The translations under genes were made by a program, and so were the position numbers. 64,000 nucleotides of DNA from Chryseobacterium tagetis (GTDB lineage Bacteria > Bacteroidota > Bacteroidia > Flavobacteriales > Weeksellaceae). Numbering within the stretch: position 1 is the first letter of the stretch; each line of letters opens with the position of its first letter. The stretch is from positions 868,001 to 932,000 of the forward strand of contig NZ_JAERSE020000002.1 in the NCBI RefSeq assembly GCF_016735585.2, in the 5' to 3' direction. Shown piece by piece: positions 9,961-18,817 of this stretch. The notes below the pieces were generated by a model that saw only the letters and a list, made by a program, of their open reading frames with translations, ran no database searches and was not told where the DNA came from.

Positions 9961-10040
9961 CGAAATAAAGGGGTGCTGTAACAGGCTGAGATTATACCCA
10001 ACGAACCTAGAACGGGTAATGCTGTTTAGGGAATTCGGCT
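9961..10040 (+). promoter_or_regulatory. TPP (thiamin pyrophosphate) riboswitch
   Basis: Conserved THI-element blocks occur in order: GGGGTGCT (9970-9977), GGCTGAGA (9984-9991), ACCC (9996-9999), GAACCT (10003-10008), GGGTAATGCTG (10014-10024) and TAGGGAA (10027-10033). CGAA (9961-9964) pairs with TTCG (10034-10037) to close P1; GGGT/ACCC make P2; P3 is short. It lies 70 bases upstream of a TonB-dependent receptor, so TPP binding should lower receptor expression. The stretch ATCCCCTTTTAT (10071-10082) is almost fully complementary to 9965-9974 and could compete with the aptamer. Confidence 0.95.
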
Positions 10041-10107
10041 TCAGAGCTGAAACTGTATAATATCTTATCAATCCCCTTTTATTCATTAAATTTTAAAAAT
10101 TTATAGA

Positions 10108-12213
10108 ATGAAAGGATTATTTTTTTTAGGGCTTACTGTTGGCTCTTTCGCCTTTTTGCAGGCACAAAATTCCGATTCCTTGAAAATAAAGGAAATTGAA
10201 GCTGTTAATTTTACCAAAAGACTTCCTGTTGCCAAGGAAATTATTAATGTTCAGAAAGATCTGGACAGCAAAAATCTAGGGCAGGATCTTCCTATTCTGC
10301 TTAAAAACCAGACGTCTATTATCTCTACTTCAGATGCAGGAAATGGAGTAGGTTACACAGGTTTTAGAATTCGTGGAGTTTCGGGAAGTGCCATCAATGT
10401 TATGATGAATGGAGTTCCATACAACGATTCTGAAAGTCAGGGTACTTTTTTCGTGAATGTTCCGGATCTTACAAGTTCTGCATCCCAGATTTTAATTCAA
10501 AGAGGAGTAGGAACTTCTAATAATGGCTCTGCGGCGTTTGGAGCAAGTATTAATGTGATTTCCAGAGATCCTGAAGAGAAGTTTTACTTTAAAACGGATG
10601 ACAGTTACGGTTCATTTAATACCTACAAATATTCTGCGGAGATCGGTTCCGGGAAATTCTGGGGAAACCGTCTTTCTTTGATGGGGCGTTATACCCATAT
10701 CAATTCCGATGGCTATATTGACAGAGCGTTTTCAAAGCTGGATTCTTACAATTTTACAGCTTTGTATGAAGAAGGGAAAACAAGAATCCGTTTAATGGCT
10801 TTCGGTGGAAAAGAAAAAACATACCAAGCCTGGAATGGGATCGACAGAGAGACCTGGGAAACTAATCCTAAATTTAATCCGTCTGGAGCTATTTACGATG
10901 CAAACTGGGAAAATATTGTTGGATTTTATGGCAATGAAACTGATAATTACAGACAAAACCATTATCAGTTGCTTTGGGAACAGAAGTTCAATGAGAAATG
11001 GAATTTAGAAACAACTTTACACTATACAAAAGGAAAAGGATATTACGAAAACTATAAACAAGGCGATCCTTTTGCAAGATATAACTTACCTGATTTTGGA
11101 GGAGAACAATACTCGGATTTCATCAGAAAAAAATGGCTGAATAACGATTTTTACGGAATGGTTTCCACACTATATGGGAAACTGGGAATTGTTGATGTAA
11201 ACTTTGGAGCCGTAGCAAATCAGTATTATGGAAGACATTACGGAAATGTGACTGGAGTTTTTCTTCCTGAAATTGATGAACATGAATATTACAGAGGCCG
11301 TTCTGTGAAAAACGAAGTTTCAGGTTTTGCAAAAGCTTTGGTAAGAGTTCATGACTTTGAGTTCTTCGGAGATTTACAGCTTAGAAATGTGGATTATGAT
11401 ACAAAAATAATCACAGCAGGAGATGATGAGGGAGCGAATCTTGATAAAAACTGGCTGTTCTTCAATCCTAAAATTGGAGCCAACTATAAAATCGAAAACG
11501 GAAAAATATTTGTTTCCTATGCACATGCGCATCGTGAACCCAATAGAGATGATTTATTGGCGAACAATGATGTGAAAGCGGAAAAACTTCATGATTTTGA
11601 AGCCGGTTTTGAAAGACAATTCGGACCTGTGTCATTTACAGCCAACCTGTATTATATGTATTATGTCAATCAATTAGTATTGAATGGTGAATTAAATAAT
11701 GTAGGAGCTTTCATCAGAACGAATTCGGGGAAAAGTTACAGAAGCGGAATTGAACTCGGTGCACTGGCAAAACTTTCGAAAAAGTGGGAGCTGACAGGAA
11801 ACGTAAGTTTCAGCAACAACAGAAATTTAGATTTCAGGACTGAAAATGAAACAGAAGTGAAAAATCTTGGAAATACCCAGATTTCTTTTTCTCCGGATGT
11901 TATTGCCAACTTAGGATTGAAGTTTAATCCTACCAAAAGCTTTCAGTTTGCTTTGATGAATCAATACGTAGGAAAGCAATATCTTGATAATTCTGAAGAT
12001 AAGAATCTGCAGTTGAAAGATTATTTCTTAACGGATTTTAATGCTCAGTATCAATTTACCATTGCTCATAATGAAGTTGCATTAAAACTGTTGGTGAACA
12101 ATATCTTTAATAAGAAATATGTAAATAATGGAGCGGTTTGGGATGGAAGTCCTTATTATTTTTCACAGGCGGGAACCAATTTTATGTTTGGGATAAGCTG
12201 GAAAATTCACTAA
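10108..12213 (+). CDS. TonB-dependent outer-membrane receptor, probably for thiamin compounds
   Basis: A 701-residue outer-membrane receptor. A signal peptide (residues 1-20, ending LQAQ) is followed by the plug domain (VQKDLDSKNLGQDLPILLKNQ, then GFRIRGVSG and IQRGVGTSNNGSAAFGASINV) and a 22-strand-type barrel ending in GISWKIH. There is no N-terminal carboxypeptidase-like domain and no SusD partner, so it is a simple TBDR. The substrate call rests on the TPP riboswitch in its leader; thiamin-regulated receptors are established in Bacteroidota (for example Bacteroides OMthi). No other thiamin gene is adjacent, and a terminator follows at 12268. Confidence 0.9.
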   Translation: MKGLFFLGLTVGSFAFLQAQNSDSLKIKEIEAVNFTKRLPVAKEIINVQKDLDSKNLGQDLPILLKNQTSIISTSDAGNGVGYTGFRIRGVSGSAINVMMNGVPYNDSESQGTFFVNVPDLTSSASQILIQRGVGTSNNGSAAFGASINVISRDPEEKFYFKTDDSYGSFNTYKYSAEIGSGKFWGNRLSLMGRYTHINSDGYIDRAFSKLDSYNFTALYEEGKTRIRLMAFGGKEKTYQAWNGIDRETWETNPKFNPSGAIYDANWENIVGFYGNETDNYRQNHYQLLWEQKFNEKWNLETTLHYTKGKGYYENYKQGDPFARYNLPDFGGEQYSDFIRKKWLNNDFYGMVSTLYGKLGIVDVNFGAVANQYYGRHYGNVTGVFLPEIDEHEYYRGRSVKNEVSGFAKALVRVHDFEFFGDLQLRNVDYDTKIITAGDDEGANLDKNWLFFNPKIGANYKIENGKIFVSYAHAHREPNRDDLLANNDVKAEKLHDFEAGFERQFGPVSFTANLYYMYYVNQLVLNGELNNVGAFIRTNSGKSYRSGIELGALAKLSKKWELTGNVSFSNNRNLDFRTENETEVKNLGNTQISFSPDVIANLGLKFNPTKSFQFALMNQYVGKQYLDNSEDKNLQLKDYFLTDFNAQYQFTIAHNEVALKLLVNNIFNKKYVNNGAVWDGSPYYFSQAGTNFMFGISWKIH

Positions 12214-12267
12214 TCAATCGGCTATATTTAAAATAATTATATAGTAAAAAGTAAAAGTTAGATTTTG

Positions 12268-12296
12268 AAGACTGCTTCGGCAGTCTTTTTTATTTT
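12268..12296 (+). terminator. Rho-independent terminator of the TonB receptor
   Basis: AAGACTGC / GCAGTCTT stem with a stable TTCG tetraloop (12276-12279), followed by TTTTTTATTTT. Confidence 0.9.
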
Positions 12297-12505
12297 AATC
12301 AATATTCTGCTTAAAAATTGTGAAAAATATAAAATTGAAAATTCAAAAGGATTCTGTTTTTAATAGAGGCAAAGTGCTATTTTTCAACTAAAATCTATGT
12401 ATAATCTATATAATGATAAGAATTGATTAATAAATTCAGAAAAATAAGCTTTTTGAGAATCTTTTTTTATAATGAAAAATGCTTCAAGAAGTCAGGGAAA
12501 AGTTA

Positions 12506-12513
12506 TAAATTTG
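12506..12513 (+). promoter_or_regulatory. Promoter box TAAATTTG, possible leaderless start
   Basis: Exact TAnnTTTG match ending 7 bases before the ATG at 12521. The predicted start of transcription coincides with the start codon, so the mRNA may have no leader. Confidence 0.55.
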
Positions 12514-12520
12514 CCACCAA

Positions 12521-13279
12521 ATGAATATTTCAGCATACATTTTAGAATATTTGAAACAGTTCGGGAGCGTTGTGGTTCCTGGCTTTGGTGTGTTTTCTTT
12601 AGAAAATTCGAAAGCAATTATCAATTCTGATAACGGAAGTATTCTTCCTCCGGCAAGTCAGATTGCTTTTACTGCGGATTATGAAATTCAGTCCGAGGAA
12701 TTAGCGGCATTTATTGCAGCCCAAAAACAAATGTCGTTGGGCGCTTCGAAAAGTGATCTGAAGATTCAGACCGATTTTTGGAAGAAAAAGCTTCAGGCAG
12801 ATCAGGTATTGGAAATCCAGAATTTGGGGAAGCTTTCCCTGCATGATGATCAGATTACTTTTAGCGGTAAACGTCTTGAAAATGATCGTCCTGATTTTTA
12901 CGGATTGGAAGAAATCAGAATTTCAGATATCAAAAACTCTGAAAAGAAAGAAAAACCGGCAGAACCTGAAAAAAATTATAAATTCAATAAATCTATTCTT
13001 TGGACGTTCCTTTTTGTGGTTCCTGTATTGGGAATTGCTTATTTAGGATATTCTCAGCAGGAATTGATTTTTGGGAAAAAGTCTTTTGACAGTGTTTCTG
13101 TGCAGACTAAAACTAAGAGAATAGAAAATGTAGTTCCTGTAAAAAAAGATTCTGCAACATTGAAAGTTTCAGATACCTTGAAAAAAGACTCTTTAAGAAA
13201 AGATTCTATCATAAAACCGGCTGTTATGAAAACAAACACGACAGCAACTTCAAAACCTAAATCGAAATGGCAAAAATAA
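12521..13279 (+). CDS. HU-CCDC81-like domain membrane protein
   Basis: A 252-residue protein. Residues 1-130 resemble the paired HU-like (HU-CCDC81 bacterial) domains of Bacteroidota (start MNISAYILEYLKQFGSVVVPGFG). A hydrophobic segment near 158-178 (LWTFLFVVPVLGIAYLGY) is followed by a Lys/Ser/Thr-rich tail. In related proteins the tail ends in a SPOR peptidoglycan-binding domain; here the C-terminus stops at KPKSKWQK with no SPOR domain visible. It overlaps the thioesterase gene by 13 bp. Roles in the cell envelope or division are suspected for the family but not shown. Confidence 0.75.
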   Translation: MNISAYILEYLKQFGSVVVPGFGVFSLENSKAIINSDNGSILPPASQIAFTADYEIQSEELAAFIAAQKQMSLGASKSDLKIQTDFWKKKLQADQVLEIQNLGKLSLHDDQITFSGKRLENDRPDFYGLEEIRISDIKNSEKKEKPAEPEKNYKFNKSILWTFLFVVPVLGIAYLGYSQQELIFGKKSFDSVSVQTKTKRIENVVPVKKDSATLKVSDTLKKDSLRKDSIIKPAVMKTNTTATSKPKSKWQK

Positions 13280-13785
13280 AAAAAGCATCAGAGTCTCTGA
13301 CGGTGATGACTAATATTGTACTTCCCAATGATACCAATCAGCTGAGAAATCTTTTTGGCGGAGAATTGTTGGCTAGAATGGACAGATGTGCATCAATCTC
13401 TGCAACAAGACATTGTGAAAGAAGAGTGGTAACGGCATCTGTAAATCACGTCTCTTTCGATCATCCTATTCCGGAAGGAGGAATTGTGGTAATGGAGTCT
13501 AAAGTTTCAAGAGCGTTCTCTACTTCAATGGAGATTTATGTAGATGTCTGGTTGGATGATCCGATCAATCAGAAAAAGATTCATACCAATTCAGGGATTT
13601 ATACCTTTGTTGCGGTAGACGAATTTAACAGACCCATTCCAATTCCTGCAATGGAACCGGAAACTGAGCTTGAAAAAGATCGTTTTGCAGCAGCTCTAAG
13701 AAGAAAAGAACTTTCATTAATTCTTTCCGGAAGAATGAAACCTTCAGAATCTGTAGAATTAAAGAAACTTTTTCAGGAAGCTTAA
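13267..13785 (+). CDS. Acyl-CoA thioesterase (YciA/BACH hotdog family)
   Basis: A 172-residue hotdog-fold protein hydrolysing acyl-CoA esters in the cytoplasm. The family stretch NDTNQLRNLFGGELLARMDRC (split here as NDTN..LFGGELLARMD, residues 19-40) contains the Asn and Asp used in catalysis, and ASVNHVSFDHPI is the core beta hairpin. The start codon lies inside the last codons of the HU-domain gene (13-bp overlap, different frame), so translation is likely coupled. It ends convergently with the DUF1648 gene, overlapping by 4 bp. Confidence 0.9.
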   Translation: MAKIKKASESLTVMTNIVLPNDTNQLRNLFGGELLARMDRCASISATRHCERRVVTASVNHVSFDHPIPEGGIVVMESKVSRAFSTSMEIYVDVWLDDPINQKKIHTNSGIYTFVAVDEFNRPIPIPAMEPETELEKDRFAAALRRKELSLILSGRMKPSESVELKKLFQEA

Positions 13786-14138
13786 ATAATTTCTTTCAAA
13801 CTCAGCCCAATTAAAATAAGTGTAACAACTAAAGATATCACCGACAAAAATATTTGTCGGTTTTTTATTGCATTCTCTCGGGAAGCTTCGAGATAATCAT
13901 TTTTTTCTCCAAATGCTTTTTGAGGATACCAGATAATCAATCCTATCAATAAGAGTAAAATCGAATTGAGACCAACCTGTAGCCACAAAAATAGTTTACT
14001 TCCAAAACCATCCGGACCTTCTCCGGAATAATGAATGGGAATAATTTCCTGAACAGAAGAAAATTTAATTCCTAAAAAAAGACTATAAGCTAATAATAAC
14101 AATACAGAAAGCCCGAAAATAAACTTATGCAAATTCAT
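13782..14138 (-). CDS. DUF1648-type small membrane protein
   Basis: A 118-residue inner-membrane protein with three hydrophobic segments. I use the ATG at 14138 (MNLHKFIFGL); an upstream in-frame TTG at 14171 would add eleven residues. The IPIHYSGEGPDGFGSK stretch (about residues 32-47) is the typical DUF1648 signature, a domain shared with SdpI-like proteins. No sdp-type toxin genes are near. Function is unknown. Confidence 0.75.
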   Translation of the reverse strand: MNLHKFIFGLSVLLLLAYSLFLGIKFSSVQEIIPIHYSGEGPDGFGSKLFLWLQVGLNSILLLLIGLIIWYPQKAFGEKNDYLEASRENAIKNRQIFLSVISLVVTLILIGLSLKEII

Positions 14139-14196
14139 AAGATGAAAAAATTGAAAAATTCTATCTTGCAAAAGATATTTCTAAATCTCTGAAACT

Positions 14197-14204
14197 TACC
14201 TTTG
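14197..14204 (+). promoter_or_regulatory. Promoter box TACCTTTG of the hydroxyacid dehydrogenase
   Basis: Exact TAnnTTTG match with an ATTT-type -33 element 16 bases upstream (14177-14180). It predicts a leader of about 15 bases to the ATG at 14226. Confidence 0.6.
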
Positions 14205-14225
14205 CATCAACAAATATAAAGAATT

Positions 14226-15164
14226 ATGTCTTCTATGAGAATTTTACTCCTCGATAAAAATCATCCGCTTATTACAGAACAGCTTTTGGCTAAAGATTGT
14301 ATCCTGGAAGAAGATTTTTCGTCTTCTTATGATGAGGTTTGCAGTAAAATTGAAAACTATGATGGGGTGATTATCAGAAGCAGAATTCCTTTGGATAAGA
14401 ACTTTTTGGAAAAGGCAAAAAACCTGAGATTCATTGCAAGAGTAGGAGCGGGAATGGAAAATATTGATATTCCTGTCGCTGAAAAATTAGGAATACAGCT
14501 GATTAATTCTCCTGAAGGTAACAGAGATTCTGTGGCAGAACATGTGGTAGGAATGTTACTGATTTTAATGAACCGTCTTTTTATTGCTTCTCAGGAAGTC
14601 AAAAACGGAATCTGGCTTCGTGAAGAAAACAGGGGAGATGAACTTCTTGGGAAAACGGTAGGTTTAATCGGTTATGGAAATATGGGAAAGGCAACGGCAA
14701 AAAGACTTTCAGGTTTTGGCTGTAAAGTGATCTTCCATGATATTCTTCCTGATCTTTCGGATGAATATGCGAAGCAGGTTTCTTTAGAAGAATTAAAAGA
14801 AAAAGCTGAGGTTTTAAGTTTGCATATTCCATTGACTGAAGAAACGCATTATCTGATCGATTCAGCATTCATCGCTGAAATGAAAAATGAGTTTTATTTT
14901 GTGAATACGGCAAGAGGAAAAAATGTAGAAACTGAAAGTTTAGTTGATGCGATAGAATCCGGAAAAGTAAAAGGGGCCTGTCTCGATGTATTGGAGTACG
15001 AAAAATCTTCTTTCGAGAATATAGAAGCTGAAACTGAAACATTACAATATCTTTTAAATTCAGAAAAAGCAATTGTGACTCCACATATTGCGGGATGGAC
15101 GCATCAAAGTAAAGAAAAACTGGCACAGGTAATCGTAGATAAAATTGTTGCTTCGTTTTTATAG
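14226..15164 (+). CDS. D-2-hydroxyacid dehydrogenase (SerA-like)
   Basis: A 312-residue NAD-dependent dehydrogenase of the D-isomer-specific family. Rossmann motif VGLIGYGNMGKATAKRL (about residues 144-160), the catalytic arginine in VNTARGKNVE and the catalytic histidine in VTPHIAGWTHQS near 281 are present. It lacks the C-terminal ACT/regulatory domain of classical phosphoglycerate dehydrogenase. The substrate could be 3-phosphoglycerate or another 2-hydroxyacid, since no serine genes are adjacent. An in-frame ATG three codons downstream (14235) is an alternative start. Confidence 0.88.
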   Translation: MSSMRILLLDKNHPLITEQLLAKDCILEEDFSSSYDEVCSKIENYDGVIIRSRIPLDKNFLEKAKNLRFIARVGAGMENIDIPVAEKLGIQLINSPEGNRDSVAEHVVGMLLILMNRLFIASQEVKNGIWLREENRGDELLGKTVGLIGYGNMGKATAKRLSGFGCKVIFHDILPDLSDEYAKQVSLEELKEKAEVLSLHIPLTEETHYLIDSAFIAEMKNEFYFVNTARGKNVETESLVDAIESGKVKGACLDVLEYEKSSFENIEAETETLQYLLNSEKAIVTPHIAGWTHQSKEKLAQVIVDKIVASFL

Positions 15165-15258
15165 CCTACTTCCAATTATGTTAAATAAGTCTTAATATAT
15201 CACTCATATTTAATATTTTCTTAGGGTTTTATTAAATTGCCATTCATTTTAGAAATTC

Positions 15259-16518
15259 ATGAAGAAGCTTAGTTTTGTACTTATTTCCGCCCTATTTTTT
15301 TGTGTTACATCCTGTAAAAAGAAAGAAGAAAAACAATCTGAACCTGTTTATACTTCCAACCTGCCTAATTATGGAAAGGTAGATCTAAATACTGTTTTTA
15401 CAGATGAAGACAGAATGCTTTCAGATAAAAATACGATTACTCAATACATAGATCAGTACTATCAGAAAGTTTGGGAAAAGGGAAATCTGAGCGGAGGGAT
15501 TTTAGTGGCAAAAGGAGATGATATCCTTTACGAAAACTATAGAGGATTCGGAAGGGAGGGAAACCAGATGCCAATTGACAAAAATACGCCTTTGCATGTC
15601 GCTTCGGTTTCAAAGACCATGACGGCCATGGCAATGATGAAATTGATAGAAGCCGGAAAAGTCAAATTATCGGATCATTTAATTGATCTTTTTCCGGGAT
15701 TTCCATATCCGAATGTTACTGTTCAGACGTTATTAGATCAAAGGAGCGGTCTTCCGAAATATGAATATTTTATCACGAAAATAAAACCAGCACCGGAAGA
15801 ATTATCCAAGTCATTTATTACGAATCAGGATGTATTGAATATGATTATTAAATACAAACCTGATTTGGCCAGAGAGACAGATACAGGATTTATGTATTGC
15901 AATACCAATTTTGCTTTATTGGCTTTAGTGATTGAAAAAGTGACGAAAACGCCTTTTCCTCAAGCGATGAAAGAAATGGTTTTTGCTCCGCTTAAAATGG
16001 ATCACACTTATATCTTTCAGGAAAAAGATATTCCTACGGCGTCTCAGTCATTTTATTACGGAGGAAATAAATTGTATCCTTTAGATCGGCTGGATCTTAT
16101 CTATGGAGACAAAAATGTATATACTACACCAAGAGATCTTTTCAATTTCTCAAAAGCAATGTTTTCTAAAGATTTCTTAAAGCCTGAATTGATGAAGATG
16201 GTTTTCGAGCCGTACAGTAATGAAAAATTCGGAATGAACAACTATGGTTTAGGATTTAGAATGAAGATTTTTGATAACGGAGAAAAGCTGACGTATCACA
16301 ACGGATGGTGGCATGGAACCAATTCTGTTTTTGCGCATTTATTGAAATCTAAAGTGACGATTGTTGCTATTGGGAATAAATATTCAGGAAGAGTGTACAC
16401 GGCATTGGCTTTGTCCGGATTATTTGAAGATTTTCCGCCACAAAAAGCAAAACTACATACGGTAATGAACGATAATAAAGATTCTTTGAACGGAGGAAAT
16501 GAAGTTTTTGGAGAATAA
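15259..16518 (+). CDS. Serine hydrolase lipoprotein (class C beta-lactamase fold)
   Basis: A 419-residue lipoprotein. The signal peptide ends with lipobox CVTSC, then a charged KKKEEK linker. The penicillin-binding-type motifs are SVSK (VASVSKTMTAM, nucleophile Ser near 117) and YCN (FMYCNTNFALLA); HNGWWHG near the C-terminus replaces the usual KTG region. This family includes esterases, DD-peptidases and other hydrolases as well as AmpC; a beta-lactamase role should not be assumed. No ampR-like regulator is nearby. Confidence 0.85.
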   Translation: MKKLSFVLISALFFCVTSCKKKEEKQSEPVYTSNLPNYGKVDLNTVFTDEDRMLSDKNTITQYIDQYYQKVWEKGNLSGGILVAKGDDILYENYRGFGREGNQMPIDKNTPLHVASVSKTMTAMAMMKLIEAGKVKLSDHLIDLFPGFPYPNVTVQTLLDQRSGLPKYEYFITKIKPAPEELSKSFITNQDVLNMIIKYKPDLARETDTGFMYCNTNFALLALVIEKVTKTPFPQAMKEMVFAPLKMDHTYIFQEKDIPTASQSFYYGGNKLYPLDRLDLIYGDKNVYTTPRDLFNFSKAMFSKDFLKPELMKMVFEPYSNEKFGMNNYGLGFRMKIFDNGEKLTYHNGWWHGTNSVFAHLLKSKVTIVAIGNKYSGRVYTALALSGLFEDFPPQKAKLHTVMNDNKDSLNGGNEVFGE

Positions 16519-16522
16519 TGTT

Positions 16523-16530
16523 TACTTTTG
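16523..16530 (+). promoter_or_regulatory. Promoter box TACTTTTG of the Ig-like lipoprotein gene
   Basis: Exact TAnnTTTG match overlapping the end region of the serine hydrolase gene and 13 bases before the ATG at 16544, predicting a very short leader. This supports the later start codon over an upstream in-frame one at 16499. Confidence 0.6.
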
Positions 16531-16543
16531 TTCAAACGTATTC

Positions 16544-18310
16544 ATGAAAAGATTTTTTTTATTATTCGTTGCTGCTTTTCTTTTGCATTCATGTGCAAGA
16601 TTGGGTTCTCCTGTGGGCGGACCAAAAGATTCTTTGGCACCGAAATTTTTAAGTTCAAATATTGACACCACAAGAATAAATGTTTCCAGAGACATCAAGG
16701 AGCTCAGACTGGATTTTGATGAATATATTACCTTAAAGGATATCAATAAAAATCTGATTATTTCTCCTCCGATCAAACATATTAAGAAAATTATTCCTTC
16801 TACGATTGCGAATAAATTTCTTTTGATTCAGTGGACAGATACTTTACAGGCAAATACTACGTATAATTTCAATTTTGGAAATTCTATAGCAGATAATAAT
16901 GAAGGGAATATTCTGAAATATTTCAATTTTGCTTTTTCTACCGGAGACAAGATTGACGATTTATACATTAGTGGAGAAATAAAAGATGCTCTTGCCACAA
17001 AAAAAAGCACGGGTGAAAATAAAATGGTGGTTGGTCTTTTTCAGGTAAAAGATACCATGAACTACAGACAAAAGCCTTATTATATTACGAAAGTGGATGA
17101 TGACGGGTATTATGAACTTAATTATTTATCACCCGGGAAATATAGAATTGTAGCTTTTGAGGATGAAAACGGAAATTCAGTATATGATCCAGGTAAAGAA
17201 AAGGTGGGTTTTCAAAAAGAAGCTTTAGAAGTTTCAAAATCAATCTCCGGGTTGAATCTGAAAATCTATCCGTCTAAGAAACCATTGAAGTATATCGAAA
17301 CGAAAGAAATGCCAGGTGGAGTTACCATGGCTTTCGAAGGACATCCTGATGATGTGAAGGTGATTCCGTTGAATGAGAAGCTTAAGGATTTTAAAGTTAC
17401 TCATACTCCCAAGTCAGATTCGGTGAAAATTTGGTTTGATGCAGTAAAAAGCGAGGTAGGGCAGAATGCTACTGAAAATCTGAAATTCAGCTATGATGCT
17501 AAAATAAAAGATAGTGCTCTAACAACATCTTTGTTTTATAAATATAATCCAAAGAACAAAATGACCATTTCTAACGGAAATGCTCTTTTGCCTCCTAAAT
17601 CTGATCTTACCATTGTTTCAAATTATATGATCAATTCGATGGAGCCTGAGAAATGGGTTTTGAAACAAGATAGTACAATCACCAAGGAATTTACGGCCAG
17701 AATCTCTGAGACCAATCCTTATCAGATCTTGGTGAAATCTAACTTTGAGCCCGGAAAAAAATATCAGCTTACGATTCCAAGTAAGACGATTTCTTCATTC
17801 TACGACAAAATAGGTGATCCTTATCGTCTCGATTTTGAAGCGGATAAGGTTGAAGATTACGGAAGTTTAGCATTCAAACTTACGAATGCTCCGACAGCTG
17901 ATTATTGGATTCAATTGCTGGATTCTTCTGATAAAATTTTGTATCAGAAATATACAAAAGGAGATTATGTGAAGTTTGATATATTGAAACCGGGAGAATA
18001 TATTGTAAGGATTCTTGTAGATAATAACGGAAATAAGTTTTGGGATGAAGCAGACCTTGAAAAAGATATTTTTGCTGAAGATTCTTATGTATATTATGCT
18101 CAAGCCGTAGTGAGGCCATTGTGGGATACTAATGAAGAATGGGATCTAAAAGATACGAGAACATTGGATAGCCCTAAAAAAACTGCTAAATCAATGGAAG
18201 GAAAAACTTCTGACTCAAATAGAACTAATAGTACAATAACCCCTAGTACATCAACTAATTCTAATAATGTTATAAAATCAAGCAAAAAGATTTTAACACC
18301 ACTAAAATAA
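16544..18310 (+). CDS. Ig-like (Big_5-type) domain lipoprotein
   Basis: About 588 residues from the ATG at 16544, which directly opens a lipoprotein signal (MKRFFLLFVAAFLLHSC, lipobox LLHSC). An earlier in-frame start at 16499 lies inside the previous gene and would hide this signal, so I reject it. The first 120 residues (DFDEYITLKDINKNLIISPP) match the bacterial Ig-like Big_5 type seen in Bacteroidota surface lipoproteins, followed by beta-sandwich repeats. The last 45 residues are Ser/Thr/Asn-rich. It is 5 bp from the heme-binding gene. Role unknown, probably cell-surface. Confidence 0.8.
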   Translation: MKRFFLLFVAAFLLHSCARLGSPVGGPKDSLAPKFLSSNIDTTRINVSRDIKELRLDFDEYITLKDINKNLIISPPIKHIKKIIPSTIANKFLLIQWTDTLQANTTYNFNFGNSIADNNEGNILKYFNFAFSTGDKIDDLYISGEIKDALATKKSTGENKMVVGLFQVKDTMNYRQKPYYITKVDDDGYYELNYLSPGKYRIVAFEDENGNSVYDPGKEKVGFQKEALEVSKSISGLNLKIYPSKKPLKYIETKEMPGGVTMAFEGHPDDVKVIPLNEKLKDFKVTHTPKSDSVKIWFDAVKSEVGQNATENLKFSYDAKIKDSALTTSLFYKYNPKNKMTISNGNALLPPKSDLTIVSNYMINSMEPEKWVLKQDSTITKEFTARISETNPYQILVKSNFEPGKKYQLTIPSKTISSFYDKIGDPYRLDFEADKVEDYGSLAFKLTNAPTADYWIQLLDSSDKILYQKYTKGDYVKFDILKPGEYIVRILVDNNGNKFWDEADLEKDIFAEDSYVYYAQAVVRPLWDTNEEWDLKDTRTLDSPKKTAKSMEGKTSDSNRTNSTITPSTSTNSNNVIKSSKKILTPLK

Positions 18311-18315
18311 GGAGT

Positions 18316-18774
18316 ATGGCAACTGTAAAGAAAATATTATTTTGGGTGCTTGTTGGCTTGGTTCTCATTCAGTTTATTCCTGTTGATAAAACCAATGTTG
18401 CTGTTAAAAGCTCAGTGAATTTTGTGGATGTGAAAAAAGCGCCTCCTAAAATTGCGGGACTTATCAAGTCGGCTTGTTATGATTGTCATTCCAATGAAAC
18501 GGTTTATCCTAAATATGCTTATTTTGCACCTATTTCATGGTCAGTTAAAAGCCACGTGAATGAAGGTAGAGAGCATCTTAATTTTTCTGTTTGGGGAACC
18601 TATAATAAGGATCTGAAAAAAAGCATGCTTGATCAATCAATACAAACCATTCAAAGTAAAGCAATGCCTTTACCGGGATATATAGTGTATCATAAAGGAG
18701 CCAATTTATCGGATGCAGAAAGAGCTTTATTGGTCAAATATTTTGAAGAAATTATTAAAAGCAATTCCTATTAA
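18316..18774 (+). CDS. Heme-binding domain (CxxCH) membrane-anchored protein
   Basis: A 152-residue protein with an N-terminal hydrophobic anchor (ILFWVLVGLVLIQFIP) and a c-type heme motif CYDCH near residue 54, in the pattern of the Bacteroidota 'haem-binding domain' family (PISWSVKSHVNEGREHLNFSVW follows in two parts). A later MPLPGY is also typical. It should sit in the periplasm with covalent heme. The gene follows the Ig-like lipoprotein by 5 bp and has a rare AGGAG ribosome-binding site. The partner in electron transfer is not evident. Confidence 0.85.
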   Translation: MATVKKILFWVLVGLVLIQFIPVDKTNVAVKSSVNFVDVKKAPPKIAGLIKSACYDCHSNETVYPKYAYFAPISWSVKSHVNEGREHLNFSVWGTYNKDLKKSMLDQSIQTIQSKAMPLPGYIVYHKGANLSDAERALLVKYFEEIIKSNSY

Positions 18775-18780
18775 AAAAAT

Positions 18781-18817
18781 AAAAATCGCAGATTATTCTG
18801 CGATTTTTATTTTTTTA
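18781..18817. terminator. Bidirectional terminator
   Basis: 12-bp perfect stem AAAAATCGCAGA / TCTGCGATTTTT with TTAT loop, followed by ATTTTTTT; on the other strand an A/T run follows as well. It serves the heme-binding gene and the convergent NUDIX gene, whose stop lies inside it. Confidence 0.9.

Larger units (their letters stand above)
12214..12520. other. Intergenic region after the TonB receptor
   Basis: These 307 bp contain the receptor's terminator (12268-12296) and, at the right end, the promoter box of the HU-domain gene (12506-12513). Nothing else was recognised between them. Confidence 0.6.

Noticed and set aside
15259..16518. Serine hydrolase as a resistance beta-lactamase
   Set aside because: SVSK and YCN motifs are shared with esterases and peptidases, the KTG region is replaced by HNG, and no regulator is adjacent.
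16499..16543. Earlier start for the Ig-like lipoprotein
   Set aside because: It would lie inside the previous gene, overlap the promoter box and bury the lipoprotein signal.
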